Origin: Heyndrickxia sporothermodurans
GTDB taxonomy: Bacteria > Bacillota > Bacilli > Bacillales > Bacillaceae_C
Assembly: GCF_016785185.1 (NCBI RefSeq)
Contig: NZ_JAEKDY010000100.1
Direction: 5' to 3' (one strand)
DNA: 13,145 bases
Of this stretch, positions 5,714 through 12,561 are shown in pieces (the stretch's first letter is position 1; each line of letters opens with the position of its first letter). The notes under the pieces were generated by a model. The model did not search any database and was not told where the DNA came from. It saw only the letters and a list, made by a program, of their open reading frames with translations. The position numbers were made by a program, and so were the translations under genes.

Positions 5714-6826
5714 TTGAAAAATAAGAATCTACAGGACGGCAAAAAAAACTTTTTAGGGATTTTAAGTACAATAGTAGTTTTATTATTAGGTAAATTTAAA
5801 TTTATATTAGTTGTGTTTAAGTTTCTTAAATTACATACACTTGTAAGTATGTTTATTTCTTTGGGAGCTTATGCGCTTGTCTTTGGATGGAAGTTTGCGG
5901 TTGCTCTTGTCTATTTGTTGTTTATCCATGAAATGGGTCATGCTTATGCTGCTAAAAAAATTAAACTTTCCGTTAGTCCAGCAATATTTATTCCTTTTAT
6001 GGGAGCGGTAATCGGCTTAAAGGAAATGCCCCAAAGTGCAAAGGATGAGGGATTTTTAGCCTATATGGGTCCGTTATTTGGATTTATAGCCTTTTTGCCT
6101 GCCATTCCGTTGTATTTATATACACATGAGCCATTTTGGGCACTGCTGATTATATTAGGTGCAATTATCAATTTATTCAATTTAATCCCAATCACCCCTT
6201 TGGATGGCGGAAGAATTGCAGCAGGAATTAGTACGAAATTATGGGGATTAGGCATTATCATTCTACTAATCTATTCTGTAATGCATATAAGTTTCTTAGG
6301 GTTCGTGATCGTTATCATTGGTTCTATGGAATGGTACAAATTATATAAAAAACAAAAAAGCTTAGATAAGGATAAACTTGAAGTGAAGCAGCTTGAACTC
6401 TTGATAGCTAAATTAAAGCAAGAGTCCCATCATATAGATTCGCTTGAAGAAATCGTAAAAATGGCTAAGTTGAAGATTTTAAACCAGGATATTATTAAGA
6501 TATTAAATACACTGAATTCCCAAATTGAAAAAATGAAAAAGGATATTTATCTTCAGCAATTATCCGGCACCCTTACAATTGGTGAACATATAGAAAATGA
6601 CAATCAAGCTATTATTGAAGGTATTATCAAGCAACTAGAAGAAAAGGTAGTAGGGATCAAACAAGAAGTACAAACAACGGAAACGTATTATAAAACAGAT
6701 AAGAAAACGAAAATAAAATTATTCTTAATCTATATTGGTTTAGTTATCGTTCTTTACCTAAGTTATCATTATGGAAATGAGATCCTCAGCAATAATCCAG
6801 AAATACAAAAATTGTTGAATAAATAA
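5714..6826 (+). CDS. Site-2 protease-like M50 family membrane metalloprotease with C-terminal coiled coil
   Basis: This protein of about 370 residues is an intramembrane zinc protease of the M50 type. Hydrophobic segments lie near 13-37, 41-60, 62-80, 90-103, 118-136, 140-160 and 178-204. The zinc motif HEMGH (72-76) is intact and the third ligand motif is 'NLIPITPLDGGR' (156-167, Asp164). Residues 212-335 form a charged, heptad-like helical region ('VKQLELLIAKLKQE', 'IIKQLEEKVVGIKQEV'), followed by one more membrane helix at 336-352 and a short polar tail. That tail is not part of the usual short M50 core. The TTG at 5714 is chosen because AGAGGGG precedes it by 8 bases and the likely -10 box (5671-5676) lies inside any longer frame; ATG 5630 would place the promoter within the gene. 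The gene for a membrane protein follows after 42 bases, probably in the same operon. The substrate is unknown. Confidence 0.82.
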   Translation: MKNKNLQDGKKNFLGILSTIVVLLLGKFKFILVVFKFLKLHTLVSMFISLGAYALVFGWKFAVALVYLLFIHEMGHAYAAKKIKLSVSPAIFIPFMGAVIGLKEMPQSAKDEGFLAYMGPLFGFIAFLPAIPLYLYTHEPFWALLIILGAIINLFNLIPITPLDGGRIAAGISTKLWGLGIIILLIYSVMHISFLGFVIVIIGSMEWYKLYKKQKSLDKDKLEVKQLELLIAKLKQESHHIDSLEEIVKMAKLKILNQDIIKILNTLNSQIEKMKKDIYLQQLSGTLTIGEHIENDNQAIIEGIIKQLEEKVVGIKQEVQTTETYYKTDKKTKIKLFLIYIGLVIVLYLSYHYGNEILSNNPEIQKLLNK

Positions 6827-6868
6827 CAGGGGTGTACTGTTTAGGGTTTAGAGGAGGTACTCATACGC

Positions 6869-7381
6869 ATGCCATCAAGATGGACAATTTATCAATGTAT
6901 AGTAGTTCTGTTTTTAGTGATTTTATTGTTTATAGTTGAAATGTTTAAAAGTTATTTCTCGGTTTCTTTATCACTGAACGGAACATCCACAATTATTCCG
7001 TTACTATTGACATTTCTATTTATTATTATTGTTGTTGGATGTTCGAGTTTACTAATGATTTTTCAAACGAAAAAAAGCACATTATTTTTAACTCATCGAA
7101 TATGGATGAAAATGTATATTTTAACACCATTACTATTAATTTTATCTATTACATTTTTCATAACCGCTGCACTTGCAAGTATAAATTTTCAAGAATTTAT
7201 GCAGGAACAACGTTGGACTTTGTATGTATTCATTTGTTATTTTATCTTTATGATGAATCTTTTTGTTTTATCTGTCATCCATAAAATTAAGGGGGAAAGT
7301 ATTTCGAAGGAAGCAAAAATCAAGGCCTCCTATTTATGGACAAGTTTAATTCTTTTTATCATTATTTTTATGCTTCCATAA
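6869..7381 (+). CDS. Five-helix integral membrane protein, function unknown
   Basis: This 170-residue protein has hydrophobic helices at about 8-26, 42-66, 82-104, 117-138 and 152-169, separated by short polar loops ('QTKKSTLFLTHRIW', 'HKIKGESISKEAKIK'). No catalytic motif or cysteine pair is evident and I do not recognise the family. The ATG follows a perfect GAGGAGGT at about 11 bases. It starts 42 bases after the M50 protease stop with no terminator between, so the two are probably co-transcribed. It could be a partner or substrate of the protease; that is inference from position alone. A 28-bp perfect palindrome ends the unit. Confidence 0.75.
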   Translation: MPSRWTIYQCIVVLFLVILLFIVEMFKSYFSVSLSLNGTSTIIPLLLTFLFIIIVVGCSSLLMIFQTKKSTLFLTHRIWMKMYILTPLLLILSITFFITAALASINFQEFMQEQRWTLYVFICYFIFMMNLFVLSVIHKIKGESISKEAKIKASYLWTSLILFIIIFMLP

Positions 7382-7409
7382 TAATTTTCCATTTAAAAGA
7401 GTTCGTTAA

Positions 7410-7437
7410 AGAACCTCTTAAATATTTAAGAGGTTCT
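7410..7437. terminator. 28-bp perfect palindrome, bidirectional terminator
   Basis: AGAACCTCTTAAAT (7410-7423) is followed at once by its exact reverse complement (7424-7437). It lies between the convergent membrane-protein gene (stop 7381) and GNAT gene (stop 7476). T-rich DNA follows mainly on the minus-strand side (TTTAACGAACTCTTTT), so it should serve the GNAT gene at least as well as the plus-strand operon. An AAGAG at 7397-7401 can pair competitively with the left arm (CTCTT). Confidence 0.55.
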
Positions 7438-7475
7438 ATGAATCTCCAGCAAAAACAACCTCAATTTTCTTGATA

Positions 7476-7997
7476 TCACACATACTTCTCCATACGAATA
7501 TCTCCCCATAATTTATCTTTCCAATATGTAAAATTTTCAATACGGCCAATCTCTTTGTATCCCATCCTCTGATAAAGGCTATGGGCTTGATTATTAAATT
7601 CAAAAACACCTAATTCAATTCGTTTTAACCCTTGCGTTTTAATTTGCTCTTCCAAAAATTGAATGGCCTTATAACCAATCCCTTTACCTCTCCCGACAGA
7701 CTCGCCAATTGTAATACCTATCCAAGCAGTTCCAGGTACTTTTTTGTAAAGATGATTTGGATCAACCATATAATTTATTTCACCGATCAGTTGCTCATCC
7801 AAGTAAATTAAGTAAATGTGATGGTTTTCCAAGCGTCTAGTTAAGTCATCAATGGTCAAATTTTCTCTACATTCCAATTCTAATTTGTTTTTGTTTGGTC
7901 GAATCAATGGGATTAATGCTGGATCGTTTTCCCACTTATTTAATGCCTTTACAATAGTTTCGGTAGGTTTGATTAATTTCATAAATTGTATCGTCAT
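7476..7997 (-). CDS. GNAT-family N-acetyltransferase
   Basis: This 173-residue acetyl-CoA-dependent acyltransferase carries motif A 'ITIGESVGRGKGIGYKAIQF' (95-114), in which VGRGKGIG is the pyrophosphate-binding loop. Motif B follows as 'IELGVFEFNNQAHSLYQRMG' (127-146) and then 'YKEIGR'. The pattern is that of RimI/RimJ-like or AAC(6')-like small GNATs; the acceptor (amine, peptide or antibiotic) cannot be deduced. I choose ATG 7997, preceded by GTGAGGA at about 8 bases. The frame stays open to 8081, but the promoter at 8050-8078 would then be inside the gene. It is a single-gene unit, convergent with the membrane-protein gene. Confidence 0.85.
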   Translation of the reverse strand: MTIQFMKLIKPTETIVKALNKWENDPALIPLIRPNKNKLELECRENLTIDDLTRRLENHHIYLIYLDEQLIGEINYMVDPNHLYKKVPGTAWIGITIGESVGRGKGIGYKAIQFLEEQIKTQGLKRIELGVFEFNNQAHSLYQRMGYKEIGRIENFTYWKDKLWGDIRMEKYV

Positions 7998-8049
7998 TGT
8001 GCATTCCTCACTATTCAGTTTGGCTAGTTCCTTTTTACTATATTTTAAC

Positions 8050-8078
8050 ATAATATATTTATCTTTCATTATCCTCAA
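8050..8078 (-). promoter_or_regulatory. Promoter of the GNAT gene
   Basis: On the minus strand TTGAGG (complement of 8073-8078), a 17-base spacer and TATTAT (complement of 8050-8055) form a good sigma-A promoter. It predicts a start near 8043 and a leader of about 45 bases before ATG 7997. This decides the start codon of the acetyltransferase. Confidence 0.5.
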
Positions 8079-8139
8079 CAAGAAAGCTGAGGGAGTTTTT
8101 TTAATTAAACGTATTTTTTTTAAGGTTATTATGCTAAAG

Positions 8140-8145
8140 TATAAT
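8140..8145 (+). promoter_or_regulatory. -10 box of the leader ORF / isochorismatase transcript
   Basis: TATAAT at 8140-8145 is a consensus -10. The -35 is poor (a T-rich run about 17 bases upstream). It would start RNA near 8152, upstream of the small reading frame at 8202. Confidence 0.4.
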
Positions 8146-8201
8146 TGAATGAAAATTACAAATTTTTATTCAGCGGATAATTTTTTAAGGGGGTTGATCG
8201 T

Positions 8202-8258
8202 ATGACAAACAAAAAATATGTTAGCGTGAAAAATAGTAAGGGGAGAACAGCTAACTAA
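8202..8258 (+). CDS. Candidate 18-residue leader peptide
   Basis: ATG 8202 is preceded by AAGGGGG at about 8 bases, one of the best ribosome binding sites in the window. It encodes MTNKKYVSVKNSKGRTAN and then TAA. The peptide is basic and has no signal-like or membrane features. Its last codons overlap an RNA segment (8241-8248) that can pair with 8270-8277, which in turn can pair with the ribosome binding site of the next gene. That arrangement is typical of translated regulatory leaders. It could also be a truncated gene with a surviving start. I do not recognise the peptide. Confidence 0.45.
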   Translation: MTNKKYVSVKNSKGRTAN

Positions 8259-8297
8259 TTATTTATAGCGTTTTCCCGAGAATTGAAAGGGGAAAAT
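8238..8297 (+). promoter_or_regulatory. Mutually exclusive hairpins over the isochorismatase ribosome binding site
   Basis: Segment 2, GTTTTCCC (8270-8277), can pair with segment 1, GGGAGAAC (8241-8248, eight pairs, one G-U), or with segment 3, GGGAAAAT (8290-8297, eight pairs, one G-U). Segment 3 is the ribosome binding site of the TTG start at 8301. The 1:2 hairpin leaves the site free and the 2:3 hairpin hides it. Segment 1 lies in the end of the 18-codon frame. The switch is inferred from pairing only. Confidence 0.45.
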
Positions 8298-8300
8298 CAT

Positions 8301-8858
8301 TTGAATCAAACTTTATTAATTATTGATGCCCAACAAGAACTAATTGATGGGAATGAAAAACAAAACGCTGTTTTTAATAAAGAGCAGCTCATTCGCAATA
8401 TTAATTTAGTAATTGAAAAAGCAAAAGAATCTAATGTTCCAGTTGTGTTTATAAGGGATATTGACGTAGCTGAAGGCAAAGGGGAAGGGTTTCAGGTTCA
8501 CAACGCGATTAATGTTCCTTCTGATTCAAAAATTTTTGATAAAGCTGCAACAAATTGCTTCCATGGGACGGGACTTCTTTCTCATTTGCGATCACAAGCG
8601 ATTGAGCATATTGTTATTATGGGATGTGCGACACAACATTGTATAGATAGTGCAGTTAGAACTGCCACTATTACTGGTTTTGATGTGACATTAGTCGGTG
8701 ATGGACATTCGACAACAGATAATGATAGTTTAAGTGCGGAACAAATCATCAAGCATCATAATCGTACCCTTCATGGGCACTACAATGTCGAACATTTTTC
8801 AATGGTTAGAAATGCGGAGGAAGACTTGTTTCATCCGACACATGACTCGTATCGATAA
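8301..8858 (+). CDS. Isochorismatase-family cysteine hydrolase
   Basis: This 185-residue protein belongs to the isochorismatase/nicotinamidase-like superfamily. The triad is complete: Asp9 in 'LLIIDAQQELI', Lys81 in 'FDKAATNCF' and Cys114 in 'MGCATQHCIDSAVRTA', followed by 'GFDVTLVGDGHSTTD'. Such enzymes hydrolyse amides or enol ethers (nicotinamide, N-carbamoyl compounds, isochorismate); the substrate cannot be assigned, and no enterobactin-type or NAD-salvage neighbour is present. TTG 8301 is chosen because AAAGGGGA precedes it by about 8 bases; the upstream TTG 8283 has no such site and includes the ribosome binding site as codons. A strong terminator follows. Regulation may involve the leader frame and hairpins at 8202-8297. 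Confidence 0.88.
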   Translation: MNQTLLIIDAQQELIDGNEKQNAVFNKEQLIRNINLVIEKAKESNVPVVFIRDIDVAEGKGEGFQVHNAINVPSDSKIFDKAATNCFHGTGLLSHLRSQAIEHIVIMGCATQHCIDSAVRTATITGFDVTLVGDGHSTTDNDSLSAEQIIKHHNRTLHGHYNVEHFSMVRNAEEDLFHPTHDSYR

Positions 8859-8880
8859 TAATAAATTTCTTTAAAAATAC

Positions 8881-8906
8881 GGTTGCCGAAATGGCGGCCT
8901 TTTTTA
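8881..8906 (+). terminator. Terminator of the isochorismatase gene
   Basis: GGTTGCC (8881-8887) and GGCGGCC (8893-8899) form a seven-pair stem with two G-U pairs and a 5-base loop, followed by six T. Confidence 0.75.
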
Positions 8907-8912
8907 TCTTCA

Positions 8913-9374
8913 TTAACTTTTTTTCATAATTTTGTCTTGCCATATCTGATAAGGATATATCACAAACGAAAGACAGAATATTAGAATAAATAACCCGAAA
9001 TTATTGATGTTATTTAACCTATATATTCCGAAATATGTAAAAAGATTAAGCATAACAAATGCATGGAAAGCGTCAATGATTGCATTAGTCAAAATATAAA
9101 CCCAAAAGGACTTATCATACGTAAAATGGAAAATCCATATCGTTCCCACTAAAAAAGGACCATAGGTTAAAGGATATGTAATGAAATGTTCCCACGGAAA
9201 AATTTTCCCCAGAATCGTCCACCAATTGTAAACATAACCGATTTCTTCAATTATGGTGACTAATAAGGCAGCAAAAATTGCTACAGGCATAAACCGGCGG
9301 ATAGAATCTTTTTTTAGAAAAAACAATGAAAGCCATGAAATAATAAGTATACCCCATAAGATGATTTGAGCCAT
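8913..9374 (-). CDS. CBO0543-like integral membrane protein
   Basis: This 153-residue polytopic protein has about five hydrophobic helices (near 4-20, 30-48, 66-84, 90-108 and 124-143) and many aromatic residues. Motifs such as 'IIEEIGYVYNWW' (about 41-52), 'PLTYGPFLVGTIWIFHFTYD' and 'NAIIDAFHAF' resemble the CBO0543 family of small membrane proteins of spore-forming Firmicutes, which has no established function. The ATG follows AAGGAGA at 8 bases. The stop codon lies just after the isochorismatase terminator on the opposite strand. A TATAAT (complement of 9425-9430) about 50 bases upstream may be its -10 box; no good -35 is seen. Confidence 0.75.
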   Translation of the reverse strand: MAQIILWGILIISWLSLFFLKKDSIRRFMPVAIFAALLVTIIEEIGYVYNWWTILGKIFPWEHFITYPLTYGPFLVGTIWIFHFTYDKSFWVYILTNAIIDAFHAFVMLNLFTYFGIYRLNNINNFGLFILIFCLSFVIYPYQIWQDKIMKKS

Positions 9375-9490
9375 TTGATATTCTCCTTCGTCTGTATATA
9401 AATAGAGTTTGGAGATTTTGGAATATTATACAAAGATAATTGAGAATTTAAATGAAACAAATATCTACTACATAGACGGGCATGATGTGC

Positions 9491-9637
9491 CACAAATAAA
9501 ATTTTAAAAATCTATAGACTGGAAATTAGTCGTTTGAAAAAGAGTCTATGATCCACAAATGACAAAGTATGATGCACAAACCAAACTTCATGCGTCACAA
9601 ACAAAATTTTATAATGCACAAACCAAATTTCCCCGGT
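9491..9637. repeat. Degenerate 21-bp tandem repeat
   Basis: CACAAA recurs exactly every 21 bases at 9554, 9575, 9596 and 9617, each followed by a degenerate C/A-rich then T-rich tail (for example CACAAACCAAATTTCCCCGGT). Another CACAAA at 9491 lies in phase, three periods upstream. The minus strand stays open because 21 is a multiple of three, giving seven-residue repeats such as 'WFVHYKI LFVTHEV', but there is no ribosome binding site. I treat it as non-coding. It fills much of the gene-free space 9375-9766; nothing else is recognised there except a terminator. Confidence 0.65.
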
Positions 9638-9735
9638 TAGCCACAGGTAAATTAGAACATCATTTGTATTAAAAATCAGTTTACTATTAGGAGTAATCAA
9701 TTTTATTTATAAAATAGCCAAAATAAATGAAATGA

Positions 9736-9758
9736 CCTCCTTCCATCATGGAAGGAGG
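9736..9758 (-). terminator. Terminator of the MetE-like gene
   Basis: CCTCCTTCC (9736-9744) and GGAAGGAGG (9750-9758) form a perfect nine-pair stem with a 5-base loop. On the minus strand it is followed by a T-rich tract (TCATTTCATTTATTTT). It lies 8 bases after the stop codon. Confidence 0.7.
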
Positions 9759-9766
9759 CATACATT

Positions 9767-10894
9767 TTAGAGTGTATTCCAAATATCCTTAGCAATTTCA
9801 TTTACATGTTTAATTTTATTCCACTGATCCTCTTCGGTTAATACATTCCCTTCTTCCGTACTTGCAAATCCGCATTGAGGACTTAAGGCTAGGTTTTCCA
9901 AAGGAATATATTGACTAGCTTCTTTTATTCTATCTTTAATTCTATTAGAATCTTCTAGGTCCGGGAATTTTGACGTAATTAATCCAAGTACAACGGTCAG
10001 GTCACCCCGTGTAAAACTTTTTAATGGTTCAAAATCGCCTGAACGATTATCATCATATTCAAGGAAAAGTCCATCGACGTTTAAGTTTGCAAAAATGGCA
10101 TCAGAAATCGTATGATATCCGCCGCTTGTAATAAAGGTAGAGCGGAAGTTTCCTCTGCAAATATGCATCGTAATCAACATATCATCAGGCTTCTGTGAAA
10201 TCGCATCATTTAAACAACGTACTCTCGTATCAATGATGTCTTGTACATCCATTCCAAGTTTTTCAACAACTGCTTTGATTCGCTCTTCCGAAACAAAATC
10301 AATCCACGAAGTATCATCTAATTGCAAATATCGGCAGCCGGCATCATAGAATGCTTGAATGGCTTTTTGATAGGCAACAACAGTATCACGATAGAACTGC
10401 TCTGTATCGCCATTATAATATTCATCCCCTTGAATTCTAGTGAATAACATATTTGGACTTGGTATAGAAAACTTGGCGACTTGGCTGCCATCCCCATACT
10501 TTTCTACGGCATCTTTTAAAAACTTAAAGTGTTCGAGCATATAATGATTGTGGAATTCTATTTTATCGACTATTTTAATCGCATTATTTTTCGGCTGCGA
10601 TCCTTTAAAGTTATTAATATATTCCGCTTCAAACAGTTCAACACCCTTTAAACCCGCTAAAAAATCTAAATGCCAATAGGAACGTCGAAATTCCCCATCA
10701 GTAATTGATTTAAGTCCAACCTCAATTTCCGTTTGCACAAGTTTCTCGATTTCTTTATCTTCTACAGCCTTTAATGCAGCTTTATCGATTTCTCCATTTG
10801 CAAAAGCTTTCCTCGCTTCTTTAATCGGCTCCGTTCTAAGAAAACTGCCCACATGATCAGCTTTAAATGGAGCTTTCGTCAATGTCTTTGTCAT
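9767..10894 (-). CDS. yxjG: Cobalamin-independent methionine synthase homologue (YxjG/YxjH type)
   Basis: This 375-residue protein matches the C-terminal catalytic half of MetE, the form found as stand-alone YxjG/YxjH in Bacillus. It opens with 'KADHVGSFLRTEPIKEAR' (11-28) and 'ITDGEFRRSYWHLDF' (64-78). Probable zinc ligands are His244 and Cys246 in 'MHICRGN', Glu279 in 'LFLEYDD' and Cys341 in 'SPQCGFAS', the order seen in MetE. 'YLQLDD' (189-194) is also conserved. The protein should transfer a methyl group to a thiol such as homocysteine in the cytoplasm. It lacks the MetE N-terminal half, so the methyl donor may not be the polyglutamyl folate. ATG 10894 follows GAGGGGA. An S-box riboswitch controls it, tying it to methionine/SAM supply. 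The exact paralogue, yxjG or yxjH, is uncertain. Confidence 0.85.
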   Translation of the reverse strand: MTKTLTKAPFKADHVGSFLRTEPIKEARKAFANGEIDKAALKAVEDKEIEKLVQTEIEVGLKSITDGEFRRSYWHLDFLAGLKGVELFEAEYINNFKGSQPKNNAIKIVDKIEFHNHYMLEHFKFLKDAVEKYGDGSQVAKFSIPSPNMLFTRIQGDEYYNGDTEQFYRDTVVAYQKAIQAFYDAGCRYLQLDDTSWIDFVSEERIKAVVEKLGMDVQDIIDTRVRCLNDAISQKPDDMLITMHICRGNFRSTFITSGGYHTISDAIFANLNVDGLFLEYDDNRSGDFEPLKSFTRGDLTVVLGLITSKFPDLEDSNRIKDRIKEASQYIPLENLALSPQCGFASTEEGNVLTEEDQWNKIKHVNEIAKDIWNTL

Positions 10895-10920
10895 AAAATA
10901 TATCCCCTCTCACTCAAAAT

Positions 10921-11077
10921 AAAAAACCCTCTTCACATAAATAAGAAGAGGGGTAATTTCCATAATCGGATCTCTTCTTATCTTCAAGCTTTTCGCTTCT
11001 GGAATTGGCACAGTACTTCGAAAAGTCTGCTGCCGAGGCTTCAAAGGGCCAGTCCCTCCACCTCTCTAGATAAGAAT
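10921..11077 (-). promoter_or_regulatory. S-box (SAM-I) riboswitch with terminator
   Basis: Read on the minus strand, the aptamer runs from about 11077 to 10975. P1 is formed by TTCTTATC (near 11076-11069) and GATAAGAA (near 10983-10976). The conserved elements AGAGGTGGAGGGACTGGCCC, GAAGCCTCGGCAGC and TGTGCCAATTCC are all present. The expression platform is the stem CCCTCTTC/GAAGAGGG (complement of 10945-10952 and 10927-10934) followed by T's at 10926-10921. The 3' strand of P1 (ATAAGAAGAG, complement of 10973-10982) can instead pair with CTCTTCTTAT (complement of 10941-10950), forming an antiterminator. High SAM should stabilise P1, let the terminator form and switch the MetE-like gene off. 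Confidence 0.95.
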
Positions 11078-11102
11078 ATTCAAAACTATTTAACTACAAG
11101 TT

Positions 11103-11131
11103 AAATTACACTTGTTTTGCTGTTCTGTCAA
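11103..11131 (-). promoter_or_regulatory. Promoter of the S-box transcript
   Basis: On the minus strand a consensus TTGACA (complement of 11126-11131), a 17-base spacer and TAATTT (complement of 11103-11108) predict a start near 11096, about 20 bases before the aptamer. Confidence 0.75.
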
Positions 11132-11232
11132 TAATTTGTTTTACAAAATATATTGAAATAATATAAGAGAAAAGTCTAGTAAAAGGAATTTGCCCTTTTT
11201 TAACGAACTTTAATTATCAAGGTAAGTAAAAA

Positions 11233-11262
11233 TTAAACGCCCAGAGTGTTCCGAGCGTTTAA
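11233..11262 (-). terminator. Terminator of yfkAB
   Basis: TTAAACGC (11233-11240) and GCGTTTAA (11255-11262) form an eight-pair stem with a 14-base loop, 5 bases after the yfkAB stop codon on the minus strand. The tail is only moderately T-rich. Confidence 0.6.
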
Positions 11263-11267
11263 ATATT

Positions 11268-12395
11268 TTATAAACTAATATTAGCTTTCCTCTTTTGAAA
11301 ATCAACCTCACGATAATAGGCATCTTTCACAAGCACATTTGGACCCACACATTGAACCGCTGGACAATGGCAATTCAATGATTTCGCCAAAGGTGTTGCC
11401 ATCCATTTTTCATATAAAGCTGGAAGAGCATCATGTTGAATATTTCCAAGTGGCGGTGTATCACCAAAATCAGTAACAATAACATCCCCAGTGAAAATAT
11501 TTACATTTAATCGTGAACGTCCATCAGGATCATTTCGCACAGTCACATTTTTACTCGAATACAGCCTCTTCAGTAAGGTTAAATCTTCTTCATTCGGACT
11601 GCATGGATAGAAAGGCAAAGTTCCAAATAACATCCAAGTATTTTCATCGCGAATGTCAAGCAAATGATGAATTGCTTCGCGTGTTTGTTCAAGTGACAGC
11701 ACTTCTAAATTCGCAGCAAAATCACTTGGATACATTGGATGAACCTCGTGACGAGCACATTTCATTTCCTCGACAATTTGTCGGTGAATATGTTCTAAAT
11801 GTGGAAGTGTGCGCTTATTTAACATTGTTTCTGCAGAAACCATGACACCTTTTTCAGAAAGAAGCCGACTGTTTTCAATCATTCGGTCAAATAACTTTTT
11901 TCGTTGTTCGCGCGTAGGCTTTCTAGCCATGTTAGCAAACCCACCATCAATGAAATCATCTACCGTTCCCCAGTTATGAGAAATATGTAAGACATCTAAA
12001 TATGGAGCAATTAATAAGTAGCGATCGGGGTCAAGGGTTAAGTTTGAATTAATTTGTGTTCGGATGCCGTTTTGATGGGCATACTTAAGTAATGGAAGAA
12101 CATAATTTTCTACCGATTTTTTTGAAAGCATCGGCTCTCCACCCGTAATACTCAATGCGCGCAATTGTGGAATTTCTTCCAAACGTTGAAGTAACAGCTC
12201 TAACGGCAATGCATTTGGATCCTTTGGCTGCAGCGTATATCCTACCGCACAATGCTCACAGCGCATATTACAAAGGGTGGTAGTTGTAAATTCAATATTC
12301 GATAGAACAAGGCTTCCATGATCTTTTACATCCAAGTACGCTTCCCACGGATCATTTGACGGGGTAATCAATGGAAGTTGTGAAACGTTTTGCAT
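11268..12395 (-). CDS. yfkAB: Radical SAM/CxCxxxxC motif protein YfkAB
   Basis: This 375-residue radical SAM protein has the 4Fe-4S cluster motif 'CNMRCEHC' (Cys42, Cys46, Cys49), then 'SITGGEPML' for SAM binding near 78-86. A second cysteine motif near the C-terminus, 'CHCPAVQC' (Cys342, Cys344, Cys349), fits the CxCxxxxC signature by which this family is named. The latter resembles the auxiliary-cluster (SPASM-like) region of peptide- or enzyme-modifying radical SAM proteins, but the substrate is not known to me. No small precursor peptide gene is visible beside it. The ATG at 12395 follows GAGGAG at about 9 bases. It is divergent from the SE1561-family gene; the shared 166-base upstream region carries a 26-bp near-palindrome. 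The length suggests it is complete. Confidence 0.9.
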   Translation of the reverse strand: MQNVSQLPLITPSNDPWEAYLDVKDHGSLVLSNIEFTTTTLCNMRCEHCAVGYTLQPKDPNALPLELLLQRLEEIPQLRALSITGGEPMLSKKSVENYVLPLLKYAHQNGIRTQINSNLTLDPDRYLLIAPYLDVLHISHNWGTVDDFIDGGFANMARKPTREQRKKLFDRMIENSRLLSEKGVMVSAETMLNKRTLPHLEHIHRQIVEEMKCARHEVHPMYPSDFAANLEVLSLEQTREAIHHLLDIRDENTWMLFGTLPFYPCSPNEEDLTLLKRLYSSKNVTVRNDPDGRSRLNVNIFTGDVIVTDFGDTPPLGNIQHDALPALYEKWMATPLAKSLNCHCPAVQCVGPNVLVKDAYYREVDFQKRKANISL

Positions 12396-12432
12396 AATAC
12401 AAGACTCCTCTAATTATTTATAAACCTATTAT

Positions 12433-12458
12433 TGGGTATTTCTTTTAAAAGACACCCA
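12433..12458. repeat. Near-palindrome in the yfkAB / SE1561 divergent region
   Basis: TGGGT (12433-12437) and ACCCA (12454-12458) flank the perfect 12-bp palindrome TCTTTTAAAAGA (12441-12452). A further CCCAGGGT lies at 12472-12479. Its place in the yfkAB leader or promoter suggests an operator or an RNA hairpin. No known regulator site is recognised. Confidence 0.4.
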
Positions 12459-12503
12459 GATATCATATTAACCCAGGGTAATCATTTTTGAAAGAACAAG
12501 ATG

Positions 12504-12532
12504 TTTTCACTTAAGTATATGTTTGGTATGAT
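12504..12532 (+). promoter_or_regulatory. Promoter of the SE1561-family gene
   Basis: TTTTCA (12504-12509), a 17-base spacer and TATGAT (12527-12532) with TTTGG before it give a reasonable sigma-A promoter, starting near 12539, just upstream of the AAAGGAG ribosome binding site. Confidence 0.5.
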
Positions 12533-12561
12533 AGTAAAATGACGAAAGGAGAGACGCACCT

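Noticed and set aside
8073..8102. Plus-strand terminator (CCTCA/TGAGG plus T-run)
   Set aside because: The five-pair stem is weak, no plus-strand gene ends there, and the same bases form the GNAT promoter's -35 box.
7852..8148. Plus-strand frame opposite the GNAT gene
   Set aside because: It is a shadow of the acetyltransferase, with no ribosome binding site.
9512..9700. Minus-strand frame with seven-residue repeats
   Set aside because: The repeat period of 21 bases keeps the frame open by itself; no ribosome binding site is present and the content is low in complexity.
10853..11104. Plus-strand frame opposite the S-box
   Set aside because: It is antisense to the riboswitch and to the start of the MetE-like gene; it is a by-product of the structured RNA.
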